From Chromatiales bacterium (GTDB lineage Bacteria; Pseudomonadota; Gammaproteobacteria; Chromatiales; Chromatiaceae): DNA of 11,024 nucleotides. The translations under genes were made by a program, and so were the position numbers. Where the stretch lies: NCBI GenBank assembly GCA_024762485.1, contig JANTHH010000081.1:1-11024 (forward strand), in the 5' to 3' direction. A model generated the notes under the pieces. The model did not search any database and was not told where the DNA came from. It saw nothing but the letters and a program-made list of their open reading frames with translations. This document shows positions 1 to 6,707 of the stretch, in pieces; the stretch's first letter is position 1, and the number at the start of each line of letters is the position of its first letter.

Positions 1-600
1 GTCGCGCACAAACCAGCGGCGACTGCCGGCCGATGCCTTGCGTACCAGGCTTTCCAGTTCGTGGGCATGGCGACGGGGGTTGTGGCCGTCGTTGGCGGGG
101 ATACCGCGGGCATCCAGGGTCGGGGAGACGAAGCCCGACTCACCCAGCGGCGCGGCCTGCCAGTGGCCGGGCCGGATGTCGCTCATCAGGGCGCTGTCGG
201 TGGTGCTGGCCAGCAGGGCCAGCGGCCGCTCCCGGCGGTCCAGCAACCAGCATTCGTAGCGGTCCTCCTGGGGGAATGGCACCTCTTCGAGATGGTCCTG
301 CAGGGCAGTGACCAGGCGGCTGCTGGCGGCCTGCATGGCGCCGATGTCCAGCACCGGATTGGCCGGCACCCGGCGCAGACCCTGCCGGGGGTGCCAGTTG
401 CCGAAGCGGAAGAACTGCCGGATGCCGCCACCCGGGTTGAGGCTGCCCCAGGTGTGATCGGGTCGCTCGGCCAGTACCTGGATCTCCCACCACCGGCCAT
501 CCTGGCTGAGGGCGCGGGCACCCTCGATGGCCAGCACCTGCACCACGCCCAGCACCGGGTTGAGCAGACGCACCGTGTAGCAGTGGGTGGCGGCGTGCAT
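1..600 (-). CDS. Hypothetical protein, N-terminal 200 residues, C-terminus beyond the left edge
   Basis: The minus strand is open without a stop from ATG 600 to the left edge, giving 200 codons. The protein begins MHAATHCYTVRLLNP and shows beta-rich, tryptophan-containing stretches (RWWEIQVLAE, HTWGSLNPGGG, FFRFGNWHP), later ERPLALLAST, and ends in the window at SRRWFVRD. I see no signal peptide, membrane segment or motif that names a family. The start is supported by GGAGG ten bases upstream and by overlap of its ATG with the TGA of the preceding small ORF (TGATG), typical of translational coupling. Other frames here are also open because of high GC, but this one gives balanced protein-like composition while the competing frames are rich in Arg, Pro and Ala. 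Function unknown; gene call fairly secure, identity not. Confidence 0.7.
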   Translation of the reverse strand, partial: MHAATHCYTVRLLNPVLGVVQVLAIEGARALSQDGRWWEIQVLAERPDHTWGSLNPGGGIRQFFRFGNWHPRQGLRRVPANPVLDIGAMQAASSRLVTALQDHLEEVPFPQEDRYECWLLDRRERPLALLASTTDSALMSDIRPGHWQAAPLGESGFVSPTLDARGIPANDGHNPRRHAHELESLVRKASAGSRRWFVRD

Positions 601-722
601 CAGTCCGCATCCTCCAGCCTGCTGGACAGGGCCCGCGGACGGCTACGGGCCAGCGGGGCTTCGGCGTGGCTGCTGCCGTTGTCGCCGGCAAGGGCGAGGG
701 CGCTGGTGTCGATGTCGTCCAT
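600..722 (-). CDS. Small 40-residue ORF coupled to the downstream hypothetical gene
   Basis: An ATG at 722 opens a 40-codon frame ending in TGA at 602-600. The product starts MDDIDTSALALAG and ends SSRLEDAD: a hydrophilic peptide with acidic ends and an Arg-rich middle (ARSRPRALSSR), no membrane segment and no cysteines. GGAG lies seven bases before the ATG, and the stop overlaps the next gene's start as TGATG. That arrangement argues for a real leading cistron or a coupling leader of the operon. It sits next to the 135-bp divergent region shared with the NUDIX gene, which should hold both promoters, though I see no convincing -35/-10 pair there. It could alternatively be an untranslated leader or a chance ORF in GC-rich DNA. 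No homologue recognised. Confidence 0.45.
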   Translation of the reverse strand: MDDIDTSALALAGDNGSSHAEAPLARSRPRALSSRLEDAD

Positions 723-857
723 TGCGGGGCTCCATGATGGAAAATCACGGCCAAACGTGGCGCTGAGTGTCTGCCAACAGCTTAGAACATCGCGGTGTGT
801 GTTTGCCCCCACATCCTGGACGGCATTCGGGGTTAGAATCCCGCTCAAGGAGTGACG

Positions 858-1436
858 ATGAAATACTGCAGCCAATGCGGCGGGCCGGTCCAGCTCGCCA
901 TCCCCGAGGGCGACAATCGTGAGCGTCATGTCTGTGATGCCTGCGGCACCATCCACTATCAGAATCCGAATGTGGTGACCGGTTGCATCGCCGAGTGGGA
1001 GGACAAGGTGCTGCTGTGCCGGCGCGCCATCAAACCGCGTTATGGCTACTGGACATTGCCGGCCGGTTTCCTCGAAAACGGCGAGAGCGCGCAGCAGGGC
1101 GCACTGCGCGAGACCCTGGAGGAGGCCAATGCGCGGGTCGAGCTGCTGTCGCTGTTTGCCACCTTCAACATGCCCCACATCAGCCAGATCTACATGCTGT
1201 TCCGCGCCCGCCTGCTCGATCTCGATTTCGCGCCGGGCGAGGAAAGCCTCGAGGTGAAGCTGTTCAGCGAGCAGCAGATCCCCTGGGACGAACTGGCCTT
1301 TCCGGTGATCGGCGAGACCCTCAGGCTGTATTTCGCCGACCGTGCACGTGGCCACTTCGACAGCCATGTCGGTGACATCCTGCGTCAGCCGGGCAGCAGC
1401 CTGCGGGAATACCGGGTGCAGATGCTGGGCTCCTAG
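858..1436 (+). CDS. NUDIX hydrolase with N-terminal zinc ribbon (FAD/ADP-ribose pyrophosphatase-like)
   Basis: A 192-residue cytoplasmic enzyme expected to cleave a nucleoside diphosphate linked to another moiety, releasing a nucleoside monophosphate. Residues 1-34 form a zinc ribbon with Cys4-x2-Cys7 and Cys26-x2-Cys29. The Nudix box runs from Gly70 to about Ala92 (GFLENGESAQQ then ALRETLEEAN) with the metal-binding REUxEE core intact at Arg84-Glu89; the usual Gly after xEE is Asn91. The Zn-ribbon plus Nudix layout and motifs such as YQNP, WTLPAGF and PGEESLE resemble the plant NUDX23 FAD pyrophosphatase group and its bacterial relatives, so FAD or ADP-ribose is a likely substrate, by inference. 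ATG 858 was chosen over the in-frame GTG 852 because AAGGAG at 847-852 lies five bases before the ATG. It converges with the NYN gene, only six bases apart, with no visible terminator between. Confidence 0.9.
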   Translation: MKYCSQCGGPVQLAIPEGDNRERHVCDACGTIHYQNPNVVTGCIAEWEDKVLLCRRAIKPRYGYWTLPAGFLENGESAQQGALRETLEEANARVELLSLFATFNMPHISQIYMLFRARLLDLDFAPGEESLEVKLFSEQQIPWDELAFPVIGETLRLYFADRARGHFDSHVGDILRQPGSSLREYRVQMLGS

Positions 1437-1442
1437 ACGGCC

Positions 1443-2273
1443 TCAGCGGGTGAACAACTGCACCGGCCGCACGTTCTGCGCCACCAGGCCGTCCTCTTTC
1501 TGGCCGCTCTCCTGCACATAGAACTCGACGAGGGTGTCACGGTTCATCAGATCCTCCGCTTTGACCTCGTCGGACAGCTCGTTGACATGGCAGAACACGC
1601 TCTCCCAGGGTGAGTCCGGGTTGCGGCTGTCGGTGATCCACAGGTTGCCGTTGATCTCACGGATGAAATTGAGAAAACCATAACCCTTGTCGGGGAACCA
1701 CTTGGTGCAATAGCCGCGTACGCAGGAACCGGGTTTGCCCCATTCGTTGCGCGGCTCGTAGCTGATGGGCACCAGGTCGGGGATGAGGAAGCCCGAGTAA
1801 TACGCGTCAACCTGCCGGGTCAGCTCCTTCGACACGTTGTTGAATGCCAGCAGTTCCACCCGGCAGCCACGGTTCTGCAAGGCGGTGACCAGCGGCAGGA
1901 AGTCACCATCGCCACTGAGCAGCAGGATCGAATCCAGGTTCTCGCCCTGCAGCAGCGCGTCCACCGCCAGTTCCAGGTCCGAGTTGGCCTTGGTGTTGGT
2001 GTTGCCGAACTCATCCGTGTAGCGCTTGGCGTTCTTGACGATCACCTTCCAGCCGAAGTCGCGCAGCGAGTTCTGGTAGGCGTAGGCCTTGCGGGCGTAA
2101 TCCGGGTCTTCCCTGGTGCGTTCCGGGTCGAAGGCGATGTAGGCATTGAGACGCAGCAGCTCGTCGTCGTTGCGGGTGGCGAAATGTCGCAGCACGTCAT
2201 AGCGCATGTTGTAGCCGCCGTTGTACTTGATGTTTTCGGCGTCGACGAAGACACCGACCTTGAGATTGGCCAC
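1443..2273 (-). CDS. NYN/LabA-type nuclease domain fused to a cold-shock-like OB domain
   Basis: A 276-residue soluble protein. Residues 5-165 match the NYN (PIN-like, DUF88/LabA) fold: VGVFVDAENI with Asp11, TNTKANSDLELAVDAL with Asp99 and Asp105, and LLLSGDGDFLPLV with Asp122 and Asp124, the acidic cluster expected to bind metal for RNA cleavage. Residues 183-276 look like a cold-shock/OB RNA-binding domain: DKGYGFLNF at 195-203 (RNP1-like), VFCHVNEL at 226-233 (RNP2-like) and a terminal GLVAQNVRPV. A single-chain RNA-binding nuclease is therefore likely; the target RNA is unknown. Start: GTG 2273, preceded by AAGGAG six bases upstream. The frame is open further up to an ATG at 2432, but that extension has no good binding site and lies outside the NYN fold. 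The first codons and binding site are duplicated at 6708-6749. Confidence 0.88.
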   Translation of the reverse strand: MANLKVGVFVDAENIKYNGGYNMRYDVLRHFATRNDDELLRLNAYIAFDPERTREDPDYARKAYAYQNSLRDFGWKVIVKNAKRYTDEFGNTNTKANSDLELAVDALLQGENLDSILLLSGDGDFLPLVTALQNRGCRVELLAFNNVSKELTRQVDAYYSGFLIPDLVPISYEPRNEWGKPGSCVRGYCTKWFPDKGYGFLNFIREINGNLWITDSRNPDSPWESVFCHVNELSDEVKAEDLMNRDTLVEFYVQESGQKEDGLVAQNVRPVQLFTR

Positions 2274-2290
2274 GTGGGGCTCCTTGAGAA
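2249..2290. repeat. 42-bp direct repeat, copy A (5' end of the NYN gene)
   Basis: These 42 bases recur exactly and in the same orientation at 6708-6749, an offset of 4459 bases. Copy A covers the Shine-Dalgarno sequence, the GTG start and the first codons of the NYN gene on the minus strand. Identity stops abruptly on both sides (base 2248 is A against T; base 2291 is T against A). An exact match this long cannot be chance. The copies bracket the gltS-like, TAXI and amidotransferase genes. Confidence 0.95.
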
Positions 2291-3026
2291 TAAGAAAGAA
2301 TAACAGGTCAAAAGCAACAAGAGACCTCGGCCAGCCGATCGGTTGATGTGCTAATAATACAAGGCCATCCGCCGACACCATTCTCTGCTGCGATGCACAG
2401 GATACAGTGCATCGGATACGGATTTTGACCATTCCAGCGAATTTCTCACGACTCCCTCATCGCCGCCGCCGCCAGCGATGGCAGTGGCGTGATGGTCCGC
2501 CCGCTAGTCACCAGGGTGCTGGCTATTGTCCCCGCTGATGCCCGCCTCTTCTCACTGGTGATCTGACGTGCCGGCATGCCGGGTATCATGGGGTGGCCTG
2601 CAGCGAGACGCGCCATGCTGATGGCCTGGATCTCGCGCCATTTCGCCTGGGCCTTTCCCGTCGTACATCAGGGCGGATGAGCCCATGACTGTACAACAAG
2701 GTGCAGGAGAATAACCGGGTGGTGGTCCTGGCAGTTCATCGTGTTGCGCTGGCCGTATTATCGACACCGACCCTGTCAACGGTTGTCAGGAGCGCGGCTG
2801 TACCCGATGTTACATACTCCGCTGCGGACATCGCTGGGAATTTGTGTTGCCCGTTGTCGGAGCCAGTTTGCGAAATTCACCGGTCGGCAAGGCAACCACC
2901 CATGTCGTTGACGTTGGCACTCGCAAGCCTCGGGTCAACAGGTTTGCGACACCATGCATATTGCGGTTCACTGGTAACCTGTCTGTCGAAAGGTACTGGC
3001 GTCACTGAACAGATGAAGGGGTGCAT
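2291..3026. other. Long gap without a convincing gene, upstream of gltS and the NYN gene
   Basis: The 736-bp stretch should carry the outward promoters for both the NYN gene and the gltS-like operon. I see no tRNA, no clear rho-independent terminator and no strong sigma-70 promoter. Visible structure: an AT-richer T tract in NYN orientation just upstream of its binding site (about 2284-2315), a perfect 12-bp palindrome at 2571-2582, an operator-like dyad at 2772-2790, and a pair of inverted GTTGAC/GTCAAC half-sites at 2907-2912 and 2934-2939. A minus-strand frame is open from about 2685 to about 2450 (with SMARLAAGHPMIPGMP and a terminal AAAAMRES) but lacks a supported start, and could be the remnant of a decayed gene. 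A plus-strand frame at 2701-3030 has low-complexity composition and runs into the gltS start; I do not accept it. Confidence 0.6.
2772..2790. promoter_or_regulatory. Operator-like 19-bp dyad upstream of gltS
   Basis: CCTGTCAAC-G-GTTGTCAGG forms an imperfect palindrome in which eight of nine positions pair around a central G. It lies about 235 bases before the gltS start. Related half-sites GTTGAC (2907-2912) and GTCAAC (2934-2939) occur downstream as an inverted pair with a 21-bp spacer. The clustering suggests binding by a dimeric regulator, but no regulator gene is present in the window and a chance dyad is possible. Confidence 0.3.
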
Positions 3027-4226
3027 TTGAATTTCGCACTGGACAGTCTGAGCAGCCTCCTGGTTGCCATAGGCCTTCTTTTCGTAGGCCAGTTCCTGGT
3101 CGCGCGGATTTCTCCGCTGCGTCAGTACAATATCCCGGTGCCAGTGGTCGGTGGACTGGTGTTTGCCGGCCTGATGGCGTTCCTGCAGACCCGGACCGAT
3201 GTCAGGCTGAGTTTCGACACCGATCTGCGTGGCTTCCTGATGCTGGCCTTTTTCGCTGCTGTCGGCCTGACGGCAGATCTCGGACGGTTGAAGCGCGGGG
3301 GCATCAGCCTGGCCATTTTCCTGGTGGTGGTGGCTGTGTTCCTGGTGGTCCAGGATGCCATCGGCACTGGTATGGCTTATCTGCTCGATCTACACCCGGC
3401 GATCGGTCTGATTGCCGGTTCCATCACCTTGTCAGGCGGACACGGCACGGGTGCGGCCTGGGCCGAACGATTCGTCGAGGTGCAGAACCTGTCGGGTGCG
3501 CTGGAGCTGGCGGTGGCGAGCGCGACCTTTGGTCTTGTTATCGGCGGACTGCTGGGAGGGCCGGTCAGTCAGTTCCTCATCACCCGTTACGGTCTTCACC
3601 CGGAGGATGGCGGGCAGACGGAGACCGTTTCTCCCGCAGAGCCGGTGGATATCATTCAGGCGGGGCCGGTACTCATAACCCTGTTCCTGATCGTAGTCGG
3701 GGTCGTGGTAGGGAACGCGCTGTATGATCTGTTCAAGGATGCCGCAGTGAAACTGCCCAACTTTATCTGGGCGCTGTTTACCGGCGTATTGCTGCGTAAC
3801 CTCTTGGGGATACGTGGGCTTTACCGGGTCAACGAGGAGAGTCTGAATCTTCTGAGTACCCTTGTCCTGTGGCTGGCTCTCGCCTTCACTTTTATGGGAC
3901 TCAGGCTGTGGGAGTTGCTTGACCTTGCTGGCCCACTGCTGCTGATCCTGCTGGTGCAGACCATTGGCACGGCTGCCTTCGCAACCTTCGTGACTTTCCG
4001 AGCACTGGGTGCAAACTATGACGCGGCAGTCATGGCAGCAGGGCACTGCGGTTTTTGCATGGGGGCGACGCCCACAGCCATCGCCAACATGCAGGCAGTG
4101 ACGGAGCGCTACGGCGCCTCCCCACTGGCCTTCATCGTTGTGCCTATGATTGGCGCCTTCTTCATCGACCTGCTCAACGCCCTGGTCATCCAGGGTTTCC
4201 TGAGTCTGCCTATCCATGGCTTCTAA
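3027..4226 (+). CDS. gltS: GltS-family sodium/glutamate symporter (ESS family)
   Basis: A full-length (399-residue) inner-membrane protein that should import L-glutamate with Na+. Its similarity to E. coli GltS (about 400 residues) is clear throughout: the N-terminal LDSL, NIPVPVVGGL, LMLAFFAAVGL, the first conserved loop GSITLSGGHGTGAAW (SGGHGTGAAW at 136-145), and the second, AAGHCGFCMGATPTAIANMQ (337-356), then VVPMIGAFFIDLLNALVI near the end. Many hydrophobic helices are visible, with a charged central loop around residues 190-205. Start: TTG 3027 is preferred because AAGGGG (3016-3021) lies five bases before it and the resulting N-terminus aligns with E. coli GltS to within one residue; GTG 3021 is the in-frame alternative but abuts the ribosome binding site. 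The next gene begins inside its last codons (11-nt overlap), so the two are probably translated together. Confidence 0.93.
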   Translation: MNFALDSLSSLLVAIGLLFVGQFLVARISPLRQYNIPVPVVGGLVFAGLMAFLQTRTDVRLSFDTDLRGFLMLAFFAAVGLTADLGRLKRGGISLAIFLVVVAVFLVVQDAIGTGMAYLLDLHPAIGLIAGSITLSGGHGTGAAWAERFVEVQNLSGALELAVASATFGLVIGGLLGGPVSQFLITRYGLHPEDGGQTETVSPAEPVDIIQAGPVLITLFLIVVGVVVGNALYDLFKDAAVKLPNFIWALFTGVLLRNLLGIRGLYRVNEESLNLLSTLVLWLALAFTFMGLRLWELLDLAGPLLLILLVQTIGTAAFATFVTFRALGANYDAAVMAAGHCGFCMGATPTAIANMQAVTERYGASPLAFIVVPMIGAFFIDLLNALVIQGFLSLPIHGF

Positions 4227-5706
4227 ACGTCTGATTATGGTCTTTTTCATCGTGCTCCTGGCGCTGCTGTCAGGGGGCTGTGATCGTGAACCCCAGCCGG
4301 ATGTACTGCGCGCCGAGATCGCCGAGCTGCTGGACAAGGAATTCAAGCAGGACCTGTTCGAAATCGCATCGTTGCGTCGCCTGGGTAGTACGCGATACAA
4401 GGACAAAACGACTGGCGATCAGCGCATGACCGTGTATTTCAATGTCCAGTTGCGTTTCCGCAAGGCGTTTGACCTGACGCGATGGGACGGCCTCAATGCC
4501 GCCTCCATCGCCTATCTGCTCGGTGCCACTGAGAAGGGCATTGACGGCATCCGCCCTGGTGGCAATAACGCGAACGACATCCTGCGTGTGCACGGCAGTC
4601 GCGTATACGCGCTGCGGCAGGGCGTGTGGCGGGCACTGCCGACCACCCAATACAAGGCGAAGTCGGCAGAAACAGCGGCGGAGGCGCAGCGTCTCATTGC
4701 ACGGCTTAATGCGCTCGCCGAGCATTCGGCGATACGTCATGGCGGCACCGAGCAGGCGATTATCACCAAGGAGCTAACGCGGGCGGTCAAGCAGATCGAA
4801 CGTGCATTGGACCAGCAGGCCAAGATATTCAGTGCCGCGAGTGGGCCCTCGAATGGTGCCTACTATCTCTACATGAAGGCACTCGAGGAACATGCCGTCA
4901 GCCTGGGTTTTCAGGTTCGCAACTATCAGACACAGGGCAGTGTCGAAAATTGCCAATTGATCCAGTCGGGCGGAGTGGATGTTGCTATTGCGCAGAGCAA
5001 CATCACCGCCCTCGCGCTGGCAGGCGAAGGGCTGTTTCGGCAACAGGGGCGTCTGTCAGAGCTTCGTGCGGTGACGGCACTGTTTCCGGAATACATACAG
5101 ATCGTAGTTGCCAGCAATAGCAGTATCGATAGCCTTGAGGCGCTCAGGGGAAAGCGAATTGACCTGGGTCTGCCGGAGTCAGGGACCCGGGTTGATGCGC
5201 TGCGTATTCTCAACGCGGCGGGTATGAAGCTGCCGGACTTCAAGGAGATACGGGAGTCCGGACTGGATGCAGCTGTAGAGGGATTGCGAGAGGGGGAGAT
5301 AGATGCCTTCTTTGCAACCCTGCAGGCCCCGGGCCGCGCCCTGCAGGCCCTGCTTGCCCGAGGTGAGGCCCACTTGTTGTCCGTGCCGGTCGAGGTGCAA
5401 AAGGTCTTGCAGGAGAACTATGGCGGCTACCGCCCGGCGATACTACCCGCGCATACTTATCCCCGCCAGGACATGCCTGTCGAGACCCTAGGCGTGATCG
5501 CCACGCTCATCGTCCGGGCAGACCTGGCGGATGAGCGGGTGGAGCAGTTACTGGACGGCCTGTTTAAGTCGGTCTCTGTGGTTGCCAAGGACAATCTGCG
5601 GGTGTCGCTACTGTCGCCGAGAACAGCGCGTGATGGCATCACTATTCCATTGCATCCGGCAGCCGAACGTTACCTGTCCCGACTTGCACAAGGGCAAGGT
5701 AAATGA
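4216..5706 (+). CDS. TAXI-type (TRAP family) solute-binding lipoprotein with N-terminal extension
   Basis: A 496-residue exported protein. Residues 1-22 are a lipoprotein-like signal: K4-R5, a hydrophobic run, then LLSGGC with Cys22 as the predicted lipidated residue (Ser rather than Leu at -3 is atypical). Residues about 203-496 match the TAXI binding-protein family: SAASGPSNGAYYLYMKALEE, TQGSVENCQLIQSGGVDVAI, FPEYIQIVVASNSSIDSLEAL, GKRIDLGLPESGTRVDALRIL. TAXI proteins usually have about 320 residues, so roughly 180 residues (23-200, with charged helices and a beta-like YFNVQLRFRKAFD) are additional and unrecognised. TAXI proteins normally deliver substrate to TRAP DctQM permeases; none is here, and the gene instead overlaps gltS by 11 nt. 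Some TAXI proteins are known to bind glutamate or glutamine, which suits this partner. No strong ribosome binding site precedes ATG 4216, consistent with coupling. Confidence 0.85.
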   Translation: MASKRLIMVFFIVLLALLSGGCDREPQPDVLRAEIAELLDKEFKQDLFEIASLRRLGSTRYKDKTTGDQRMTVYFNVQLRFRKAFDLTRWDGLNAASIAYLLGATEKGIDGIRPGGNNANDILRVHGSRVYALRQGVWRALPTTQYKAKSAETAAEAQRLIARLNALAEHSAIRHGGTEQAIITKELTRAVKQIERALDQQAKIFSAASGPSNGAYYLYMKALEEHAVSLGFQVRNYQTQGSVENCQLIQSGGVDVAIAQSNITALALAGEGLFRQQGRLSELRAVTALFPEYIQIVVASNSSIDSLEALRGKRIDLGLPESGTRVDALRILNAAGMKLPDFKEIRESGLDAAVEGLREGEIDAFFATLQAPGRALQALLARGEAHLLSVPVEVQKVLQENYGGYRPAILPAHTYPRQDMPVETLGVIATLIVRADLADERVEQLLDGLFKSVSVVAKDNLRVSLLSPRTARDGITIPLHPAAERYLSRLAQGQGK

Positions 5707-5794
5707 CCTGTAGTAATGCCCCTGGTCGGGGGATGAATCGTGACAGGCGTGAAATGAACTGTGACCGAATAATTGACAACATGAGGGCCGCGTA

Positions 5795-6652
5795 ATGTGT
5801 CGATTTCTCGTCTACAAGGGTCGCGAGATGCTGATGTCGGACCTGCTGCTGAAGGCCGAGCAATCGCTGGTTATGCAGAGCTACCAGGCTAAGGAGCGGA
5901 AAGAACCGCTCAACGGTGATGGCTTCGGCGTGGGCTGGTATGCGCCCGAGGTCGATCCGGTCCCGGCGGTGTTCACCAGTGTTCAGCCGGCATGGAGTAA
6001 CCGTAATCTGTTCCGACTCTCGGAGAAGATCCGCTCGACCCATTTCTTTGCACACGTCCGTGCCGCCTCTGAGGGGGCATTCGTCAGCGAGTTCAACTGC
6101 CATCCATTCCAGTACGAGCAATTTCTTTGGATGCACAATGGCAGGATAGCCGGCTTTCCCAGGATCAAGCGTACCCTGCGTGAATCCCTGCACGACGATT
6201 ACTATGATTTTATTCAGGGCACCACTGACTCCGAGCACGCCTTTGCTGTCTTCCTGAACCAGTTGGGCGGGCATCTCGACGATTACACGAGTGATGACCT
6301 GCGCGACGCATTCCTCGCGACCATTCAACAACTCAGGGGATGGCAGGATCAGGCTGGCATCACTGAGCCCTCCTATCTTAATTTCGCTGTTAGCGATGGC
6401 TTCAGCGTGCTTGCCAGTCGTTATGTTTCAACGCCGGATATCGCACCACCATCGCTTTATATATCCAGTGGTGACCGGTTCGAGATTCACGAGGGAAAAT
6501 ATCGGATGTCAGCGCCGGTCAGACATCCCGAGGCAGTCATCATCGCGTCGGAACCGCTGACAGCGGAACGTTCTGATTGGCAGGTTGTGGAAAGGAATCG
6601 CCTGGTGGTGGTATCGCCCGAATTACATATACAGCAGATTCCAATTCCATAA
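5795..6652 (+). CDS. Class II glutamine amidotransferase (YafJ/EgtC-like)
   Basis: A 285-residue cytoplasmic protein of the Ntn-hydrolase class II glutamine amidotransferase family, which hydrolyses a gamma-glutamyl amide such as glutamine. Cys2 directly after the initiator Met is the expected nucleophile (MCRFLVYKG). Other family motifs are NGDGFGVGWY (40-49), FFAHVRAAS (84-92), NCHPF (101-105), WMHNGRI (112-118) and TDSEHAF (144-150), with IIASEPL and W near the end as in YafJ. No synthase domain is attached, so it is a stand-alone glutaminase-type protein. EgtC of ergothioneine synthesis has this fold, but no egtB or egtD is nearby, so that role is not supported. GAGGG lies seven bases before ATG 5795. 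It follows the TAXI gene by 88 bases on the same strand with no terminator seen, so it probably belongs to the same transcript. Substrate unknown. Confidence 0.88.
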   Translation: MCRFLVYKGREMLMSDLLLKAEQSLVMQSYQAKERKEPLNGDGFGVGWYAPEVDPVPAVFTSVQPAWSNRNLFRLSEKIRSTHFFAHVRAASEGAFVSEFNCHPFQYEQFLWMHNGRIAGFPRIKRTLRESLHDDYYDFIQGTTDSEHAFAVFLNQLGGHLDDYTSDDLRDAFLATIQQLRGWQDQAGITEPSYLNFAVSDGFSVLASRYVSTPDIAPPSLYISSGDRFEIHEGKYRMSAPVRHPEAVIIASEPLTAERSDWQVVERNRLVVVSPELHIQQIPIP

Positions 6653-6707
6653 GGTGCCTTGATATATCTTGTATTGGCGAGCGCAGCCGTAAGCTTCTCC
6701 GCAAAGT

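Noticed and set aside
834..839. TAGAAT as a -10 box for the NUDIX gene
   Set aside because: It lies so close to the ribosome binding site (847-852) that no leader would remain, and no -35 is visible at the right distance.
61..855. Long plus-strand frame opposite the left-edge gene
   Set aside because: It is a GC-driven shadow with low-complexity composition, and it overlaps the coupled minus-strand genes and the NUDIX start region.
600..1367. 255-codon minus-strand frame across the NUDIX gene
   Set aside because: Most of it is antisense to a clear NUDIX enzyme; only its last 40 codons, starting at the ATG at 722, are kept as a separate small ORF.
2274..2432. N-terminal extension of the NYN protein to an ATG at 2432
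   Set aside because: The extension lacks a good ribosome binding site, does not resemble the family, and the GTG at 2273 has AAGGAG at ideal spacing just before the conserved fold.
2907..2930. Possible sigma-54 promoter (TGGCAC) upstream of gltS
   Set aside because: The TTGC element expected at the proper spacing is absent.
2701..3030. 109-codon plus-strand frame before gltS
   Set aside because: It shows no family features, starts with GTG without good support, and runs into the gltS start in another frame.
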